From positions 2,245,954 through 2,309,953 of the forward strand of contig NZ_LJYW01000001.1 in the NCBI RefSeq assembly GCF_001305515.1: 64,000 bases of DNA, written 5' to 3'. The position numbers and the translations under genes were made by a program. The stretch is from Prosthecodimorpha hirschii (GTDB taxonomy: Bacteria; Pseudomonadota; Alphaproteobacteria; Rhizobiales; Ancalomicrobiaceae). Each line of letters begins with the position of its first letter. Within the stretch, counting starts at the first letter, position 1. This document shows positions 9,367-18,988 of this stretch, one piece after another. The notes beneath the pieces were generated by a model. That model had not been told where the DNA came from, did not search any database, and worked only from the letters and a program-made list of their open reading frames with translations.

Positions 9367-9974
9367 CCGACCGCACCCTCGAACTCGCCCTCTCCCGGCG
9401 CGGCCTGATCCGCGTCTTCGGCCTCGCCGGCGCGGCGCTGCCGCTGGCCGCCTGCGGCGGCAACCTGAACTACCTGGCCGGCGACACCTTCGGGGCCAAC
9501 ATCAAGATCGATCCGAAGCGGCCCTATGTGCCGGTCGATCCGGCCAAGGCGGTCGCCATGACCAATGCCTACCGGGCCAAGAGCGGCCTGCAGCCGGTCT
9601 CGCTCGACGGCACGCTGACCTCGATCTGCAGCCGCTATGCCAACGCCATGGCGGCGGTCGACAAGATGTCGCATGCACTGCCGCCCTACGGCGCCCTGGA
9701 CAAGCGGCTGAAGGACGGTGGCTATCTCTACGCGACCGGCGCCGAAAATCTCGGCGTCGGCTATCGGACGCTGGAGGATGCCTTCGAGGGCTGGCGGACC
9801 TCGTCCGGCCACGATGCCAACCTGCGCAAGGCGGACGTGACCCAGATGGGCATCGCCTCGGTGTTCAAGCCCGATACCGGCTGGAAGACCTTCTGGTGCA
9901 TGATCCTGGCCCGTCCGCGCGGCACGCCGTCGATGACCGCAGGCGGCGGCGGCCCGTTCGGGATGCGCTTCTGA
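9363..9974 (+). CDS. CAP (SCP/PR-1) domain lipoprotein
   Basis: A 203-residue protein. The N-terminus carries twin arginines (LSRRGLIRVFG) and a lipobox-like LAAC, so Tat-dependent export and lipid attachment are likely. Residues 60-190 form a CAP domain (AMTNAYRAKSGLQPV, then MSHALPP, then TGAENLGVGY and a Trp-rich C-terminus). Bacterial CAP proteins are extracytoplasmic and mostly of unknown activity. The start overlaps the hydrolase stop (ATGA); a GTG two codons earlier is possible. Confidence 0.87.
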   Translation: MTDRTLELALSRRGLIRVFGLAGAALPLAACGGNLNYLAGDTFGANIKIDPKRPYVPVDPAKAVAMTNAYRAKSGLQPVSLDGTLTSICSRYANAMAAVDKMSHALPPYGALDKRLKDGGYLYATGAENLGVGYRTLEDAFEGWRTSSGHDANLRKADVTQMGIASVFKPDTGWKTFWCMILARPRGTPSMTAGGGGPFGMRF

Positions 9975-10185
9975 CACGGCCGGCACCCTTGTCGCGGCCG
10001 GACTCCGGTGGACCCGTCATGAAGCCGACTTGAACTTCGGCCCGTCTCGGGACACAAAGCCGATCGGACCGATCGGAATTCCGGTCGGCCCGTCCCGGTC
10101 CTCGGACGGGGGTCATGCGGAGGCCCGGGACGGGCCCCCTTCCAGCCATCCGGCGCCGGGTTCCGGCGGTCGAACGGGAGCAGAC

Positions 10186-10974
10186 GTGGACCTGTCGTCG
10201 ATCGAACCGCTCTATTCGATTTCCGGCTTCGCGGTCGGCCTCCTCGTCGGTTTCACGGGCGTCGGCGGCGGCTCGCTGATGACGCCGCTTCTGGTCCTGA
10301 TGTTCGGCGTGCATCCGGCCACCGCGGTCGGCACGGACCTGCTCTATGCGGCGATCACCAAGTCGGCCGGCGCGGCGATGCACGGCTTCAACCGCACCGT
10401 CGACTGGCGCGTGACCGGCCTGCTGGCGATCGGCAGCGTGCCGGCCGCGCTCGTGACGCTGCTCCTTCTGCACCGGATCGGCCACAGCCACGATACCGCG
10501 AAGCTGATCTCGGTGGCGCTCGGCTATGCGCTGCTCGCAACCGCCGTGAGCTTCGTGCTGCGCCGCTATGTGCTCAGCATCGCCAGCCGCCTGCGCAAGG
10601 AGACGCCGGATCTGCGCCGCACCGCGATCCTGACCGTCTTCACCGGCCTCGTGCTCGGCGCCATCGTGACGCTGTCGTCGGTCGGCGCCGGCGCCCTCGG
10701 CATCACGGCCCTGATGCTGCTCTACCCGCTGCTGCCGATCGCCCGCATCGTCGGCTCGGACATCGCCCATGCGGTGCCGCTGACGCTCGCCGCCGGCCTC
10801 GGCCATTGGGCCATGGGCTCGGTCGACTGGGCCATGCTGGTCTCGCTGCTGCTCGGCTCGATCCCCGGCATCCTGATCGGCAGCCACTTCGCGCCGCGCA
10901 TGCCGGAAGCCCTCCTGCGCGGCCTGCTCGCCGGCGTGCTGACCATCGTCGGCGGCAAGCTGGCCTTCGGGTAA
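10186..10974 (+). CDS. TauE/SafE-family sulfite/anion exporter
   Basis: A 262-residue integral membrane protein with about eight hydrophobic segments in two repeats. The first repeat has the typical glycine-rich VGFTGVGGGSLMTPLL and AVGTDLLYAAITKSAGA. The family exports sulfite, sulfoacetate or related anions; the actual substrate is not evident. The GTG at 10186 is chosen for the GGGAG upstream; the open frame extends further upstream but lacks membrane character there. It ends convergently 46 bp from hslO. Confidence 0.85.
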   Translation: MDLSSIEPLYSISGFAVGLLVGFTGVGGGSLMTPLLVLMFGVHPATAVGTDLLYAAITKSAGAAMHGFNRTVDWRVTGLLAIGSVPAALVTLLLLHRIGHSHDTAKLISVALGYALLATAVSFVLRRYVLSIASRLRKETPDLRRTAILTVFTGLVLGAIVTLSSVGAGALGITALMLLYPLLPIARIVGSDIAHAVPLTLAAGLGHWAMGSVDWAMLVSLLLGSIPGILIGSHFAPRMPEALLRGLLAGVLTIVGGKLAFG

Positions 10975-11020
10975 CGGCGGCCCGGGCGTCTTCGATCCGC
11001 CCGAACCGCTCTCCCGGCTG

Positions 11021-12034
11021 TCACGCCTCCGCGGTCCCGGCGTAGTTCTTCAGGCTCGCCGGGTCGTAGTGGTAGCGCGTGTTGCAGAACTCGCAGGTGA
11101 CGACGATCGCGCCGTCGACGGTCATGTCGGCGATTTCCTCGGCGGAGAACTGATCGAGCATGCCGGTGACCGCGTCGCGCGTGCAGCGGCAGCGGTCCTG
11201 CACCGTCTGGGTCTCGAACACGCGCACGCCGCGCTCGTGGAACAGGCGGAACAGCAGCCGCTCGGACGACAGGGCCGGATCGATCAGTTCGAGATCCTCG
11301 ACCGTCTCGACCAGCGAGCGCGCCTCGACCCAGGCGTCGTCGTCGGAGAACTCCTCCGGACGGCCGGGCTCGGGCGCATCGCCGGGCGCAAGGTCGCGCT
11401 GGCGGATGCGATCCTGACTTTCCGGCAGGAACTGGACGAGGATGCCGCCGGCCCGCCAGGCATGCCGCGGCGGCTGGCCCGGCTCGCGCGTCAGCATCTC
11501 GGCGACGGCGAGGCGCACCCGCGTCGGGATCTGTTCCGACTGGGCGAAATAGGCATGCGCGACCTCCTCCAGGGTCGCGCCGTCGAGCGCGACGACACCC
11601 TGGTAGCGGTTCATCTCCGCGCCCTGGTCGACCGTCATGGCCAGATGACCGCGACCGAGCAGGGCCACCGTGCTCGCCCGGCCCTCCGCCGTCATCGTCT
11701 CCACCGCCGCGCGATCGAAGGTCGCGCAGGCGCGGATGCGGTCGGGCGTCTGGTAGTCGACGACCAGCATCGAGACCGGGCCGTCGGTGCGGGTCTGCAG
11801 GATGAAGCGGCCGTCGAACTTCAACGACGAGCCGAGCAGGCAGGTCAGCGCCACGGCCTCGCCGAGCAGTTGGGAGACCGGCTTCGGATAGGCATGACGA
11901 TCGAGGATCGCGTCGAGGGCCGGGCCGAGCCGGACCACGCGGCCGCGCACGTCGAGGGCGGAAACCGCGAAGGGCTGCACGGTGTCGTCTGCGCCCTCCT
12001 GCGGGGGGCGGCTGGCGAAGGTTGTGTCGGTCAT
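11021..12034 (-). CDS. hslO: redox-regulated chaperone Hsp33
   Basis: A 337-residue cytoplasmic holdase activated by oxidation. The C-terminal zinc site is intact: CRC, 29 residues, then CEFC, matching the family CxC-x(27-32)-CxxC. These cysteines release zinc and form disulfides under oxidative stress. It lies downstream of argF and argD in the same direction, an order common in Hyphomicrobiales, with a 241-bp gap that may hold its own promoter. Confidence 0.95.
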   Translation of the reverse strand: MTDTTFASRPPQEGADDTVQPFAVSALDVRGRVVRLGPALDAILDRHAYPKPVSQLLGEAVALTCLLGSSLKFDGRFILQTRTDGPVSMLVVDYQTPDRIRACATFDRAAVETMTAEGRASTVALLGRGHLAMTVDQGAEMNRYQGVVALDGATLEEVAHAYFAQSEQIPTRVRLAVAEMLTREPGQPPRHAWRAGGILVQFLPESQDRIRQRDLAPGDAPEPGRPEEFSDDDAWVEARSLVETVEDLELIDPALSSERLLFRLFHERGVRVFETQTVQDRCRCTRDAVTGMLDQFSAEEIADMTVDGAIVVTCEFCNTRYHYDPASLKNYAGTAEA

Positions 12035-12275
12035 GCGAACAGGTCCGGAAGGGCGGTCGGCAGCGGGACACTGCGGCCTGGGGGCGCCGCCGGAACAGGA
12101 GGCGTCGAAGCCGACGCGGATCCCGTCCCGGGGCCGTATTCGCCCCTATATGGGGGCTTGCCGGCGGATCGGAAGCCCACCGGTCGCGGAGCGTCGGCCA
12201 TGCCTTGCGCCGGCATCGCGGATCGCCGAGGCCCGGCCCCGCCGATACCGGACCGCCGCGGCCGGCGGCCTCGGT

Positions 12276-13211
12276 TCACGCGCCGGCCGTACCCATGACC
12301 CAGGCCAGAATGCCTTTCTGGGCATGGAGGCGGTTCTCGGCCTCGTCGAACACCACCGACTGCGGCCCGTCGATCACCTCCTCGGTGACCTCCTCGTCGC
12401 GATGCGCCGGCAGGCAATGCATGAAGATGGCGTCCTTGTTGGCCGCGCGCATCAACCGCCCGTCGACCTGATAGGGCTTCAGGAGATTGTGCCGGCGCTC
12501 GCTCTCGTCGTCGCCCATCGACACCCAGGTGTCGGTGATCACGCAATCCGACCCCTCGACCGCCTCGTAGGGGTCGGCGGTCAGATGGACGCTGGCGCCG
12601 TTCTTGCGCGCCCAGCCGACGATATCCATGCGCGGCGCCAGTTCCGGCGGCGTCGCCACGCGCAGCTTGAAATCGAAGCGCGCGGCCGCATGGATCCAGG
12701 AGGTGAGCACGTTGTTGGTGTCGCCCGTCCAGGCGACGGTGCGCCCGGCGATCGGCCCGCGATGCTCCTCGAAGGTCAGCACATCGGCCATGATCTGGCA
12801 GGGATGCGAGAACTTGGTCAGGCCGTTGACGACCGGCACGGTCGCGTTGCTGGCCAGTTCGACCAACGCATTGTGGTCGAGGATGCGGATCATGATCGCA
12901 TCGACATAGCGCGACAGGACGCGCGCGGTGTCGGCGATGGACTCGCCGCGACCGAGCTGCATCTCCTCGCCGGTCAGCATCAGCGTCTCGCCGCCGAGCT
13001 CGCGCATGCCCACGTCGAAGGAGACGCGGGTGCGGGTCGACGGCCGCTCGAAGATCATCGCCAGCACCTTGCCGGCGAGCGGCCCCTCGCCGCGCCGCGC
13101 GCCGCGGCGCTCCGCCTTGAGCCGCTTGCTCTCGTCGATGATGACCCGCAGATCGGCCGCGCCGATATCGGTGAGATCGATAAAATCCCGCTTGGGGTGC
13201 TTCGCCGTCAC
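12276..13211 (-). CDS. argF: ornithine carbamoyltransferase
   Basis: A 311-residue enzyme converting ornithine and carbamoyl phosphate to citrulline. The carbamoyl-phosphate loop is STRTRVSF, the HPCQ motif appears as SHPCQIMAD, the ornithine SMG loop as VSMGDDE, and the catalytic Cys as MHCLPAHR. The GTG start at 13211 overlaps the argD stop as GTGA, so translation is coupled to argD. Confidence 0.95.
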   Translation of the reverse strand: MTAKHPKRDFIDLTDIGAADLRVIIDESKRLKAERRGARRGEGPLAGKVLAMIFERPSTRTRVSFDVGMRELGGETLMLTGEEMQLGRGESIADTARVLSRYVDAIMIRILDHNALVELASNATVPVVNGLTKFSHPCQIMADVLTFEEHRGPIAGRTVAWTGDTNNVLTSWIHAAARFDFKLRVATPPELAPRMDIVGWARKNGASVHLTADPYEAVEGSDCVITDTWVSMGDDESERRHNLLKPYQVDGRLMRAANKDAIFMHCLPAHRDEEVTEEVIDGPQSVVFDEAENRLHAQKGILAWVMGTAGA

Positions 13212-14407
13212 GCCGCGGCTCCCTTCCGGCTGGCCGCCTCGATGTCCGTCGCGGCCGCATCGGCCCGATGGACGGCTTCGTCGATCTCTGCCTCGCTGAT
13301 CGTGAGCGGCGGCAGGAAACGGATCACGTTGTCGCCGGCGCCGACGCAGAGCAGCTTGCGCGCCCGCATGGCCGCGACGACCTCGCCGGCCGGCTTGCGG
13401 CATTTCAGGCCGATCATCAGCCCCTCGCCACGCACGGTCTCGAACACCTCCGGATGGGTATCGACCAGGCCGGCGAGCTTCTGCTTCAGGCGCAGGCCCT
13501 TGGCACGCACCGCCTCGAGGAATTCGGGCTCGGCGACCACGTCGATCACCGTGCCGGCCGCCGCCATGGCGAGCAGGTTGCCGCCGAAGGTCGAGCCATG
13601 CGTGCCGGCCGTCATGCCGGCCGCCGCCGCCTCGGTCGCCAGGCAGGCGCCGAGCGGGAACCCGCCGCCGATGCCCTTGGCGACCGCCATCACGTCAGGC
13701 GTCACGCCGGCCCATTCGTGGGCGAACAGCTTGCCGGTCCGCCCCATGCCGGTCTGGACCTCGTCGAACACCAGGAGCAGGCCGTGCCGGTCGCACAGCT
13801 CGCGCAGATGGCGCAGCATCTGCGGCTCGACCGGGCGCACGCCGCTCTCGCCCTGGATCGGCTCGACCAGGATCGCCGCCGTTTCCGGCCCGATGATGGC
13901 GTCGAGCGCCTCAGGATCGCCGAACGGAACCTGATCGAAGCCGCCGGCCTTCGGACCGAAGCCCTCCAGATACTTCTCCTGGCCGCCGGCCGCGAGGGTG
14001 GCCAGCGTGCGGCCGTGGAAGGCTCCTTCGAAGGTGACGATCCGGACCCGTTCCGGGCGGCCGTTGACGAAATGATAGCGCCGGGCCGTCTTGATGGCGC
14101 ATTCGAGCGCCTCGGCGCCCGAATTGCAGAAGAAGACGCGGTCGGCGAAGGTCAGGTCGGCGAGTTTCTCGGCGACCGCCTCCTGCTCCGGAATCCGGAA
14201 CACGTTGGAGACATGCCAGAGCTTTTCCGCCTGGGCCTTGAGCGCGGCGACGAGACGCGGATGGGCATGGCCGAGCGCGTTGACCGCCACGCCGCCCATC
14301 ATGTCGAGATAGGCATCGCCGTCGGCCGTATAGAGCCACGAGCCCTCGCCTCGCTCGAACGCCACGTCCGCCCGAGCGAAGGTGGCGTAGAGTGCGGACT
14401 GGCTCAT
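13208..14407 (-). CDS. argD: acetylornithine aminotransferase
   Basis: A 399-residue PLP enzyme of the class III aminotransferases, acting in arginine (and possibly lysine) biosynthesis. [12 protein letters not shown] binds the cofactor ring, and the Schiff-base lysine is in [14 protein letters not shown]. It is the first gene of the argD-argF unit. Its leader holds a terminator-like hairpin at 14540-14562. The downstream argF partner makes an arginine role more likely than GABA or ornithine catabolism. Confidence 0.95.
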   Translation of the reverse strand: MSQSALYATFARADVAFERGEGSWLYTADGDAYLDMMGGVAVNALGHAHPRLVAALKAQAEKLWHVSNVFRIPEQEAVAEKLADLTFADRVFFCNSGAEALECAIKTARRYHFVNGRPERVRIVTFEGAFHGRTLATLAAGGQEKYLEGFGPKAGGFDQVPFGDPEALDAIIGPETAAILVEPIQGESGVRPVEPQMLRHLRELCDRHGLLLVFDEVQTGMGRTGKLFAHEWAGVTPDVMAVAKGIGGGFPLGACLATEAAAAGMTAGTHGSTFGGNLLAMAAAGTVIDVVAEPEFLEAVRAKGLRLKQKLAGLVDTHPEVFETVRGEGLMIGLKCRKPAGEVVAAMRARKLLCVGAGDNVIRFLPPLTISEAEIDEAVHRADAAATDIEAASRKGAAA

Positions 14408-14530
14408 GGTATGTTCCTTTCAGCATTCGGGGCGCCGCGACCCTCGGTCCTGCGGCACGGTCGCATCCGGCTCCGCTCGCCGCCCGCCACCGGCTGCGCA
14501 GCAAGGGCGCATCAGTGCCGGGCAAGGCCT

Positions 14531-14562
14531 GAAACGAAACGTGCCGCCTCTTCGGCGGCACG
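14531..14562 (-). terminator. terminator-like hairpin in the argD leader
   Basis: On the minus strand a perfect 9-bp GC-rich stem (arms 14562-14554 and 14548-14540, 5-nt loop) is followed by TTTCGTTTC. It lies 133 bp upstream of the argD start and no gene precedes it on that strand, so it is placed to act as an attenuator. No leader peptide or named riboswitch was recognised. Confidence 0.5.
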
Positions 14563-14723
14563 TCGGATATTCGGGAATTATGCGGTTTTTCGAGCAGTTC
14601 TGTCAACGGCGCGGCACCGACGACCTGAAGATGACAGGTTCGGCAGTCACAGAGCAGCGTCAATTCGCCGGCAACTCTGATTTCACACGAGAAATCCCGG
14701 TACTAACGCGTATTTGCCGCCGA

Positions 14724-14935
14724 GAATCTGTGGCAATTCGGACTCACCTGGGGAAAACGCCCAAACGATCCCCAACTCACTGCCTGGGACCGGTTGATGC
14801 AGAGTCTAGGGGTGGTGTAGGTTAACGGTCATTAAACACGACATCTCGTGCGGCGACCGAGCGGTCTGCGAGTTGTTCCCAGTCAAAGCGTCAAGTCGAC
14901 CATCGGCGGGTTTGCGCCCGGATGGTGCCGGATTC
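14724..14935 (+). promoter_or_regulatory. gcrA upstream region with four GANTC sites
   Basis: GANTC, the CcrM methylation site, occurs at 14724 (GAATC), 14741 (GACTC), 14802 (GAGTC) and 14931 (GATTC). The third lies in the spacer of a candidate promoter: TTGATG at 14794-14799, 18 bp, TAGGTT at 14818-14823. A TTAA-N6-TTAA motif at 14822-14835 resembles a CtrA box, but the usual spacer is 7. GcrA is known to act at methylated GANTC promoters, so autoregulation is plausible but inferred. Confidence 0.4.
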
Positions 14936-14969
14936 TGACGTCCGAAAACAGAAAGAACGAGGAGCGACG

Positions 14970-15509
14970 ATGATTTCCTGGACAGACGAACGGGTCGAAC
15001 TTCTCAAGAAGCTCTGGTCCGACGGTCTGAGCGCCAGCCAGATCGCGGCGGAACTGGGCGGCGTCACCCGCAATGCGGTGATCGGCAAGGTTCACCGTCT
15101 CGGCCTGTCGGGTCGCGCCAAGGCACCCGCCCCGCAGACCGCCCAGCGTCCGAAGAAGCCCGTCGCGGCGCCGCCGCCCCGGCCGCACCGGCCGACCGCC
15201 CCGACGCCGATCACCATCGGAGCCACCGCCCTGAAAGCCGACATCGTGCCGGCAGCCCGGCCGCAGCCGTCCACCCAGCCGAAGGTCTATTCCCTGTCCG
15301 ACGCGCCCCTGATCAACAACGCCTCGATCCTGCAGCTGACCGAGCAGACCTGCAAATGGCCGGTCGGCGATCCGGGCAGCGACGGCTTCCACTTCTGCGC
15401 CCGCCGCTCCGAAGCCGGCATTCCCTATTGCGGCTACCATGCCCGGATGGCCTATCAGCCGGTCGCCGACCGCCGCCGGACCGACCGCCGGATCGCCGGC
15501 GCCGCGTGA
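14970..15509 (+). CDS. gcrA: cell cycle regulator GcrA
   Basis: A 179-residue alphaproteobacterial regulator. The N-terminal DNA-binding domain (MISWTDERVELLKKLWSDGL to VIGKVHRLGLSGR, residues 1-50) is followed by a basic, Pro/Ala-rich linker. The C-terminal domain has cysteines and aromatics in TCKWPVGDPG, FCARRS and YCGYHARMAY, and binds RNA polymerase sigma70 in the family. GcrA activates transcription from CcrM-methylated promoters. The ATG at 14970 follows GGAG at 14961. Transcription ends at the hairpin at 15592. Confidence 0.95.
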   Translation: MISWTDERVELLKKLWSDGLSASQIAAELGGVTRNAVIGKVHRLGLSGRAKAPAPQTAQRPKKPVAAPPPRPHRPTAPTPITIGATALKADIVPAARPQPSTQPKVYSLSDAPLINNASILQLTEQTCKWPVGDPGSDGFHFCARRSEAGIPYCGYHARMAYQPVADRRRTDRRIAGAA

Positions 15510-15591
15510 GTTCCCGATCGGCGGCCGGGGACCCGAAGGGCCCGGCCGCACACCGCCTGTGCTGCGTACTCCCTCCCAGACTGCGCGCCTT

Positions 15592-15624
15592 GCGGCCGCC
15601 TTCCTGCGAAGGCGGCCGCTTTTT
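15592..15624 (+). terminator. Rho-independent terminator after gcrA
   Basis: A perfect 12-bp GC-rich stem (15592-15603 with 15608-15619, loop CTGC) is followed by five T. The rest of the 445-bp gap from gcrA to 15954 shows no supported gene. Confidence 0.9.
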
Positions 15625-15954
15625 CCAGGCACCCGGAAGGCGCCTTCGCACGACAGGGATATCGTCGCGGCCAGCCGATGCGGGATCGGCTCTGCATGAG
15701 GGACCCCGAGACATCACGGCCTTGATGGATACCGGCCTACCCCGCGGAGAAGCCCGCCTGCAGATCCGGCGGCGCACCGTTCGCGAGCTGCGGGATCATC
15801 CTCGGCGGAGGATCGCGACGCCCCCGGGCCTCAAGTTCCGCACAGCCGAACAGCACTCCCGTCTCTTCGGCCAATCCCCGCCCCGCCTCCCTCGCCGGAA
15901 GGAAGCATGGCTCCCGACGGGGCCGAGCGGCGCCCCGATGTCTCGGACAGCTTG

Positions 15955-17172
15955 CTAGAGCCGCACGTCCGTTCCGTCCGTCGTCACAAGTCGGATGTCG
16001 GCATAGCGGCAGGCACCGCGGCGGCGCTGGAACGGTGTGATGGCCAGGAGCCAGACATGGCTGATCCCGCGAGCCGTACCGCCAATATGTTCGGCATAGT
16101 CGGCAGCGAGGTCGCGCTCAAAGGATCGCCACCCCGCGGCCCCGGTGCCGGTTTCGAGCACCATATGCGTCTCGATCGCACTCCAGCCGGGAAGCGGGCA
16201 GCGGAACACCTTGCCGGCCGGCAGCGCGGCGCTCCAGAGATAGGTCAGATCCTGGCCGTCTTCGAACTTCACGCCGATCGACAGGTAGTCGTGAAACGGC
16301 GCCTGATCCTCCGCCACCGCCGACGGCAGCACGTCCATCCGCCAGCGCCAGGAGAGCTTTGGGTGAGCCGCGAAGGCGGCGGAAAGCGGACGTTCGATGA
16401 TCGAGGCACGGCCAGTGCAGTCGCAGGCGATCTCGCCCTCGGCTGTCCGCTCGAAGCTCTCGGCGCCGGCGCCGAAGCCGAGGCGATCCTGCCACCCGTC
16501 GGGCAGCCTCCGGCCCCGCTTCAGGCGCGCGATCTCTGCGGCAACGAGGCCCCCGACATCGCCGTGGCGCAACAGGCTTTCAAGCCCGGCGATCGCGTCG
16601 CCATTCCATACCAGGGCCACTCCGTCAATTCGGACCTCTTGCCCACGATACGCCGCCTCGGGCGTCCAGAGCCGGCCCGAGTCGTCCGCGAACTCGCCCG
16701 CAGAGCGCGCGACCTCGACCGGGCCGTCATACATGGCGGTCATGGTCCCCGTGTCGAGGCCGGGGCTGTGGATGGGCGCGCGTCCGCGACTGCGGGCATG
16801 GAAGACGAGGCCGGCCGGAAACCAGAGGTCGAACGGCCGGGCCACCCAGAGCCGGCCTGTGACCAGGAAGGTGACCTGCTGGCCCTTGTGCGCCGTAAAG
16901 CCAAGATCCATCCACGGCAGGTCGCGCCCATCGATCGCGAAGACCCGGTGGGCCGCCAGTTCCGATGAGTGCGCGCGCGCCACGAGGTCCTCGACCGCAG
17001 CGGCGAAGTCGCCCACTGCCGACGCGGGCGTCTCCGACGCCCGTCCCACGGTGGCGGCAAATAGAGGCAGTGCGACGCCCAGGGCCCCGGCCCGCAGAAG
17101 TCCGCGCCGTGACAATCCTGCAGCGTCGATCGGCCACGACCAGAATGATCCGTTCATGCAATTGAGGCACAT
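15955..17172 (-). CDS. exported DUF3047-like protein
   Basis: A 405-residue protein with a Tat-like leader (LSRRGLLRAGALGVALPLF, residues 20-38). The C-terminal half (about residues 240-400) has the features of DUF3047: LSWRWRMDVLP, a DYLSIGVKF strand, YLWSAALPAG and FERDLAADYAEHIGG. The N-terminal half (about 60-200) resembles a jelly-roll carbohydrate-binding region, judged only from pattern. Function is unknown. It is divergent from the AraC-type regulator gene, 139 bp away, which probably controls it. Confidence 0.7.
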   Translation of the reverse strand: MCLNCMNGSFWSWPIDAAGLSRRGLLRAGALGVALPLFAATVGRASETPASAVGDFAAAVEDLVARAHSSELAAHRVFAIDGRDLPWMDLGFTAHKGQQVTFLVTGRLWVARPFDLWFPAGLVFHARSRGRAPIHSPGLDTGTMTAMYDGPVEVARSAGEFADDSGRLWTPEAAYRGQEVRIDGVALVWNGDAIAGLESLLRHGDVGGLVAAEIARLKRGRRLPDGWQDRLGFGAGAESFERTAEGEIACDCTGRASIIERPLSAAFAAHPKLSWRWRMDVLPSAVAEDQAPFHDYLSIGVKFEDGQDLTYLWSAALPAGKVFRCPLPGWSAIETHMVLETGTGAAGWRSFERDLAADYAEHIGGTARGISHVWLLAITPFQRRRGACRYADIRLVTTDGTDVRL

Positions 17173-17311
17173 GGGTTTTCCCTTCCCGGGTCCCGCGCCG
17201 GCCGCATCCTCGGTGGACTTCGTGGACCACGGGATCGATGCTAGGATTGCTGCGCAGCGTCCGCTTGCCGTAACGTGCCGAAATCGACCGCCTTTTGGCG
17301 CGCGAGGGCAG

Positions 17312-18322
17312 ATGCGACCGACCGCCTACACCCGCGCAAGTACACTCGGGCCGATCGCGGACGTGGTGGCCGCGAGCGGCGGGTCGATCACGCGCGTCTT
17401 CCGCCGGGCCGAACTCCCGCTCGCCCTCCTCGGCGCGCCGGACACCCTGCTGCCGTTGCGCGATCACTTCGGCCTGCTCGCCCAGGCGGCACGCGAACTC
17501 GGCGACCATGCTTTCGGTGCGCGGCTCGGGCGGCAGACCACTATCGCCGGCCTCGGCATCTACGGGCGCTGGGTCACACAGGCGCCGACCTTGCTGGAGG
17601 CGATGGATCGGGCGCGACTGAGCCTGCCGCACATGCTGCAAAGCGCGACCGCGTTGACGATGCGCCGGGTCGGCAGCGAGGTGTACTGGTCCTATGAGCC
17701 TGCGGATGCGGCCACCGAGGGCCGGCCGCAGAACGAGATGCTGGCGCTCTGGTATATGATTGCCGTCGCGCGGCATTTCGCCGGGCCGCGCTGGCTTCCC
17801 AGCCGGGTGTTGATCGGCGGCCTGCCCTCGGGTCCGAGATTCGGCGTCGGCGAGCAGATGGGCACGGAAACGGTGACCGGCGACGCGCCGGGCGCGATCG
17901 TGTTTGGCGAGCAGCTGCTGATGGCGGTCAATCCGAAGCTTGGCGCATCGGCCGGGCTCGGCGCAGAGGAATTGGCGCGCATCTTCGACATTCCGGCCCC
18001 GCACGACCTCGCCGGCCAGATCGGCGTCCTGATCGAGCTCGGCCTGCTCGGGGGGAGCATCAACCTCGGCGACGTGGTGCGCAAGGTCGGCCTGTCGCGG
18101 CGGACGCTGCAACGACAACTCAGCGGCCTCGGGCTAAGCTTCGCGGACCTGCTGCGCGACACACGCCAACGCCGCGCCATCGCGCTGCTGCGGGGGACCG
18201 AGTGCACGATTACAGAAATCGCCGCCCGGCTCGGCTATGGCGACCCCGCCCATTTCTCAAGGGCATTCGAGCGCTGGAGTGGCATGGCGCCGAGCCGATG
18301 GCGAGAACTGGCGAGCGCATGA
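17312..18322 (+). CDS. AraC-family transcriptional regulator with Arabinose_bd-type N-terminus
   Basis: A 336-residue regulator. The N-terminal two thirds match the arabinose-binding AraC-type domain (as in OruR, ArgR and MmsR-like regulators), and the C-terminal 80 residues carry two helix-turn-helix motifs (VVRKVGLSRRTLQRQLSGLG and EIAARLGYGDPAHFSRAF). The ATG at 17312 follows GAGGGCAG. It is divergently oriented to the DUF3047-like gene, suggesting local control from the shared 139-bp region. The effector is unknown. Confidence 0.88.
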   Translation: MRPTAYTRASTLGPIADVVAASGGSITRVFRRAELPLALLGAPDTLLPLRDHFGLLAQAARELGDHAFGARLGRQTTIAGLGIYGRWVTQAPTLLEAMDRARLSLPHMLQSATALTMRRVGSEVYWSYEPADAATEGRPQNEMLALWYMIAVARHFAGPRWLPSRVLIGGLPSGPRFGVGEQMGTETVTGDAPGAIVFGEQLLMAVNPKLGASAGLGAEELARIFDIPAPHDLAGQIGVLIELGLLGGSINLGDVVRKVGLSRRTLQRQLSGLGLSFADLLRDTRQRRAIALLRGTECTITEIAARLGYGDPAHFSRAFERWSGMAPSRWRELASA

Positions 18323-18816
18323 TCGCGCCTGCCGATGCCCCTCGGTTCAATCCGTGCCGGCCATTCCGCCATTCCCCCGGGAGGGCGCGTCGCAGAGGAC
18401 CTTTATTACAGTGCTGGCGGACGGCAAGTTCAGGCTCACAAGGCCATTCCGTTCCCGAAAGCGGAAGGCGCCCCCCTTTTTCGTTCGAAGATCCCCGCGT
18501 GGCCGGTTAAAAATCCGCGGATTGACTGCTGCGGCTGGCCGGTCGCACCCTGATCCATGTATTTGTAAGCCGGCAAAGAATTCGCCAAGATTGGCGTCCG
18601 CTTCTGCATTCGAACCGCGCCGTGGGAACCTGGACCAGCGAGGCAACCCAGCTTGGCGCTCCTTGACGGATTCTGCCGGTCCTTCCCGGAAGTCTGTCTC
18701 GACCGGATCATTTTCATGGACGAATTCCCCCGGAGACTGATCCCGGACATCACCAGCCCTATCGCCCGCCAGGTACATACCATCCGGTTCCAAGCGCCGG
18801 AGCGGAGGCTGCTCGT

Positions 18817-18975
18817 CTGGGATCGACGACGGCATCTACGTGCGGGGGAACCAGATCGAGGGATGCTTCAACAGGCTGAAAAAGGGGCGCCGTCCCGCCA
18901 GCCGCTTTGACAAGACCGTCGGCAGCGGCCACGGATTCGCACATATCGCGGCCGTCCGCCTATGCCCGCGGCCAT
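18817..18975 (+). pseudogene. IS5-family transposase remnant (C-terminal fragment)
   Basis: A short frame reads GNQIEGCFNRLKKGRRPASR followed by FDKTVGSGHGF and IAAVRL. This matches the C-terminal block of IS5/IS427-type DDE transposases (E-x-C/F-FN-x-LK-x-x-R-x-x-x-T/SR-x-x-K), including the catalytic Glu. Nothing upstream supplies the other catalytic residues, and no terminal repeats are visible, so this is a decayed relic. It sits in the 666-bp gap before phoB (18323-18988), which otherwise holds no supported gene. Confidence 0.65.
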
Positions 18976-18988
18976 TTGCTGACAGTTC

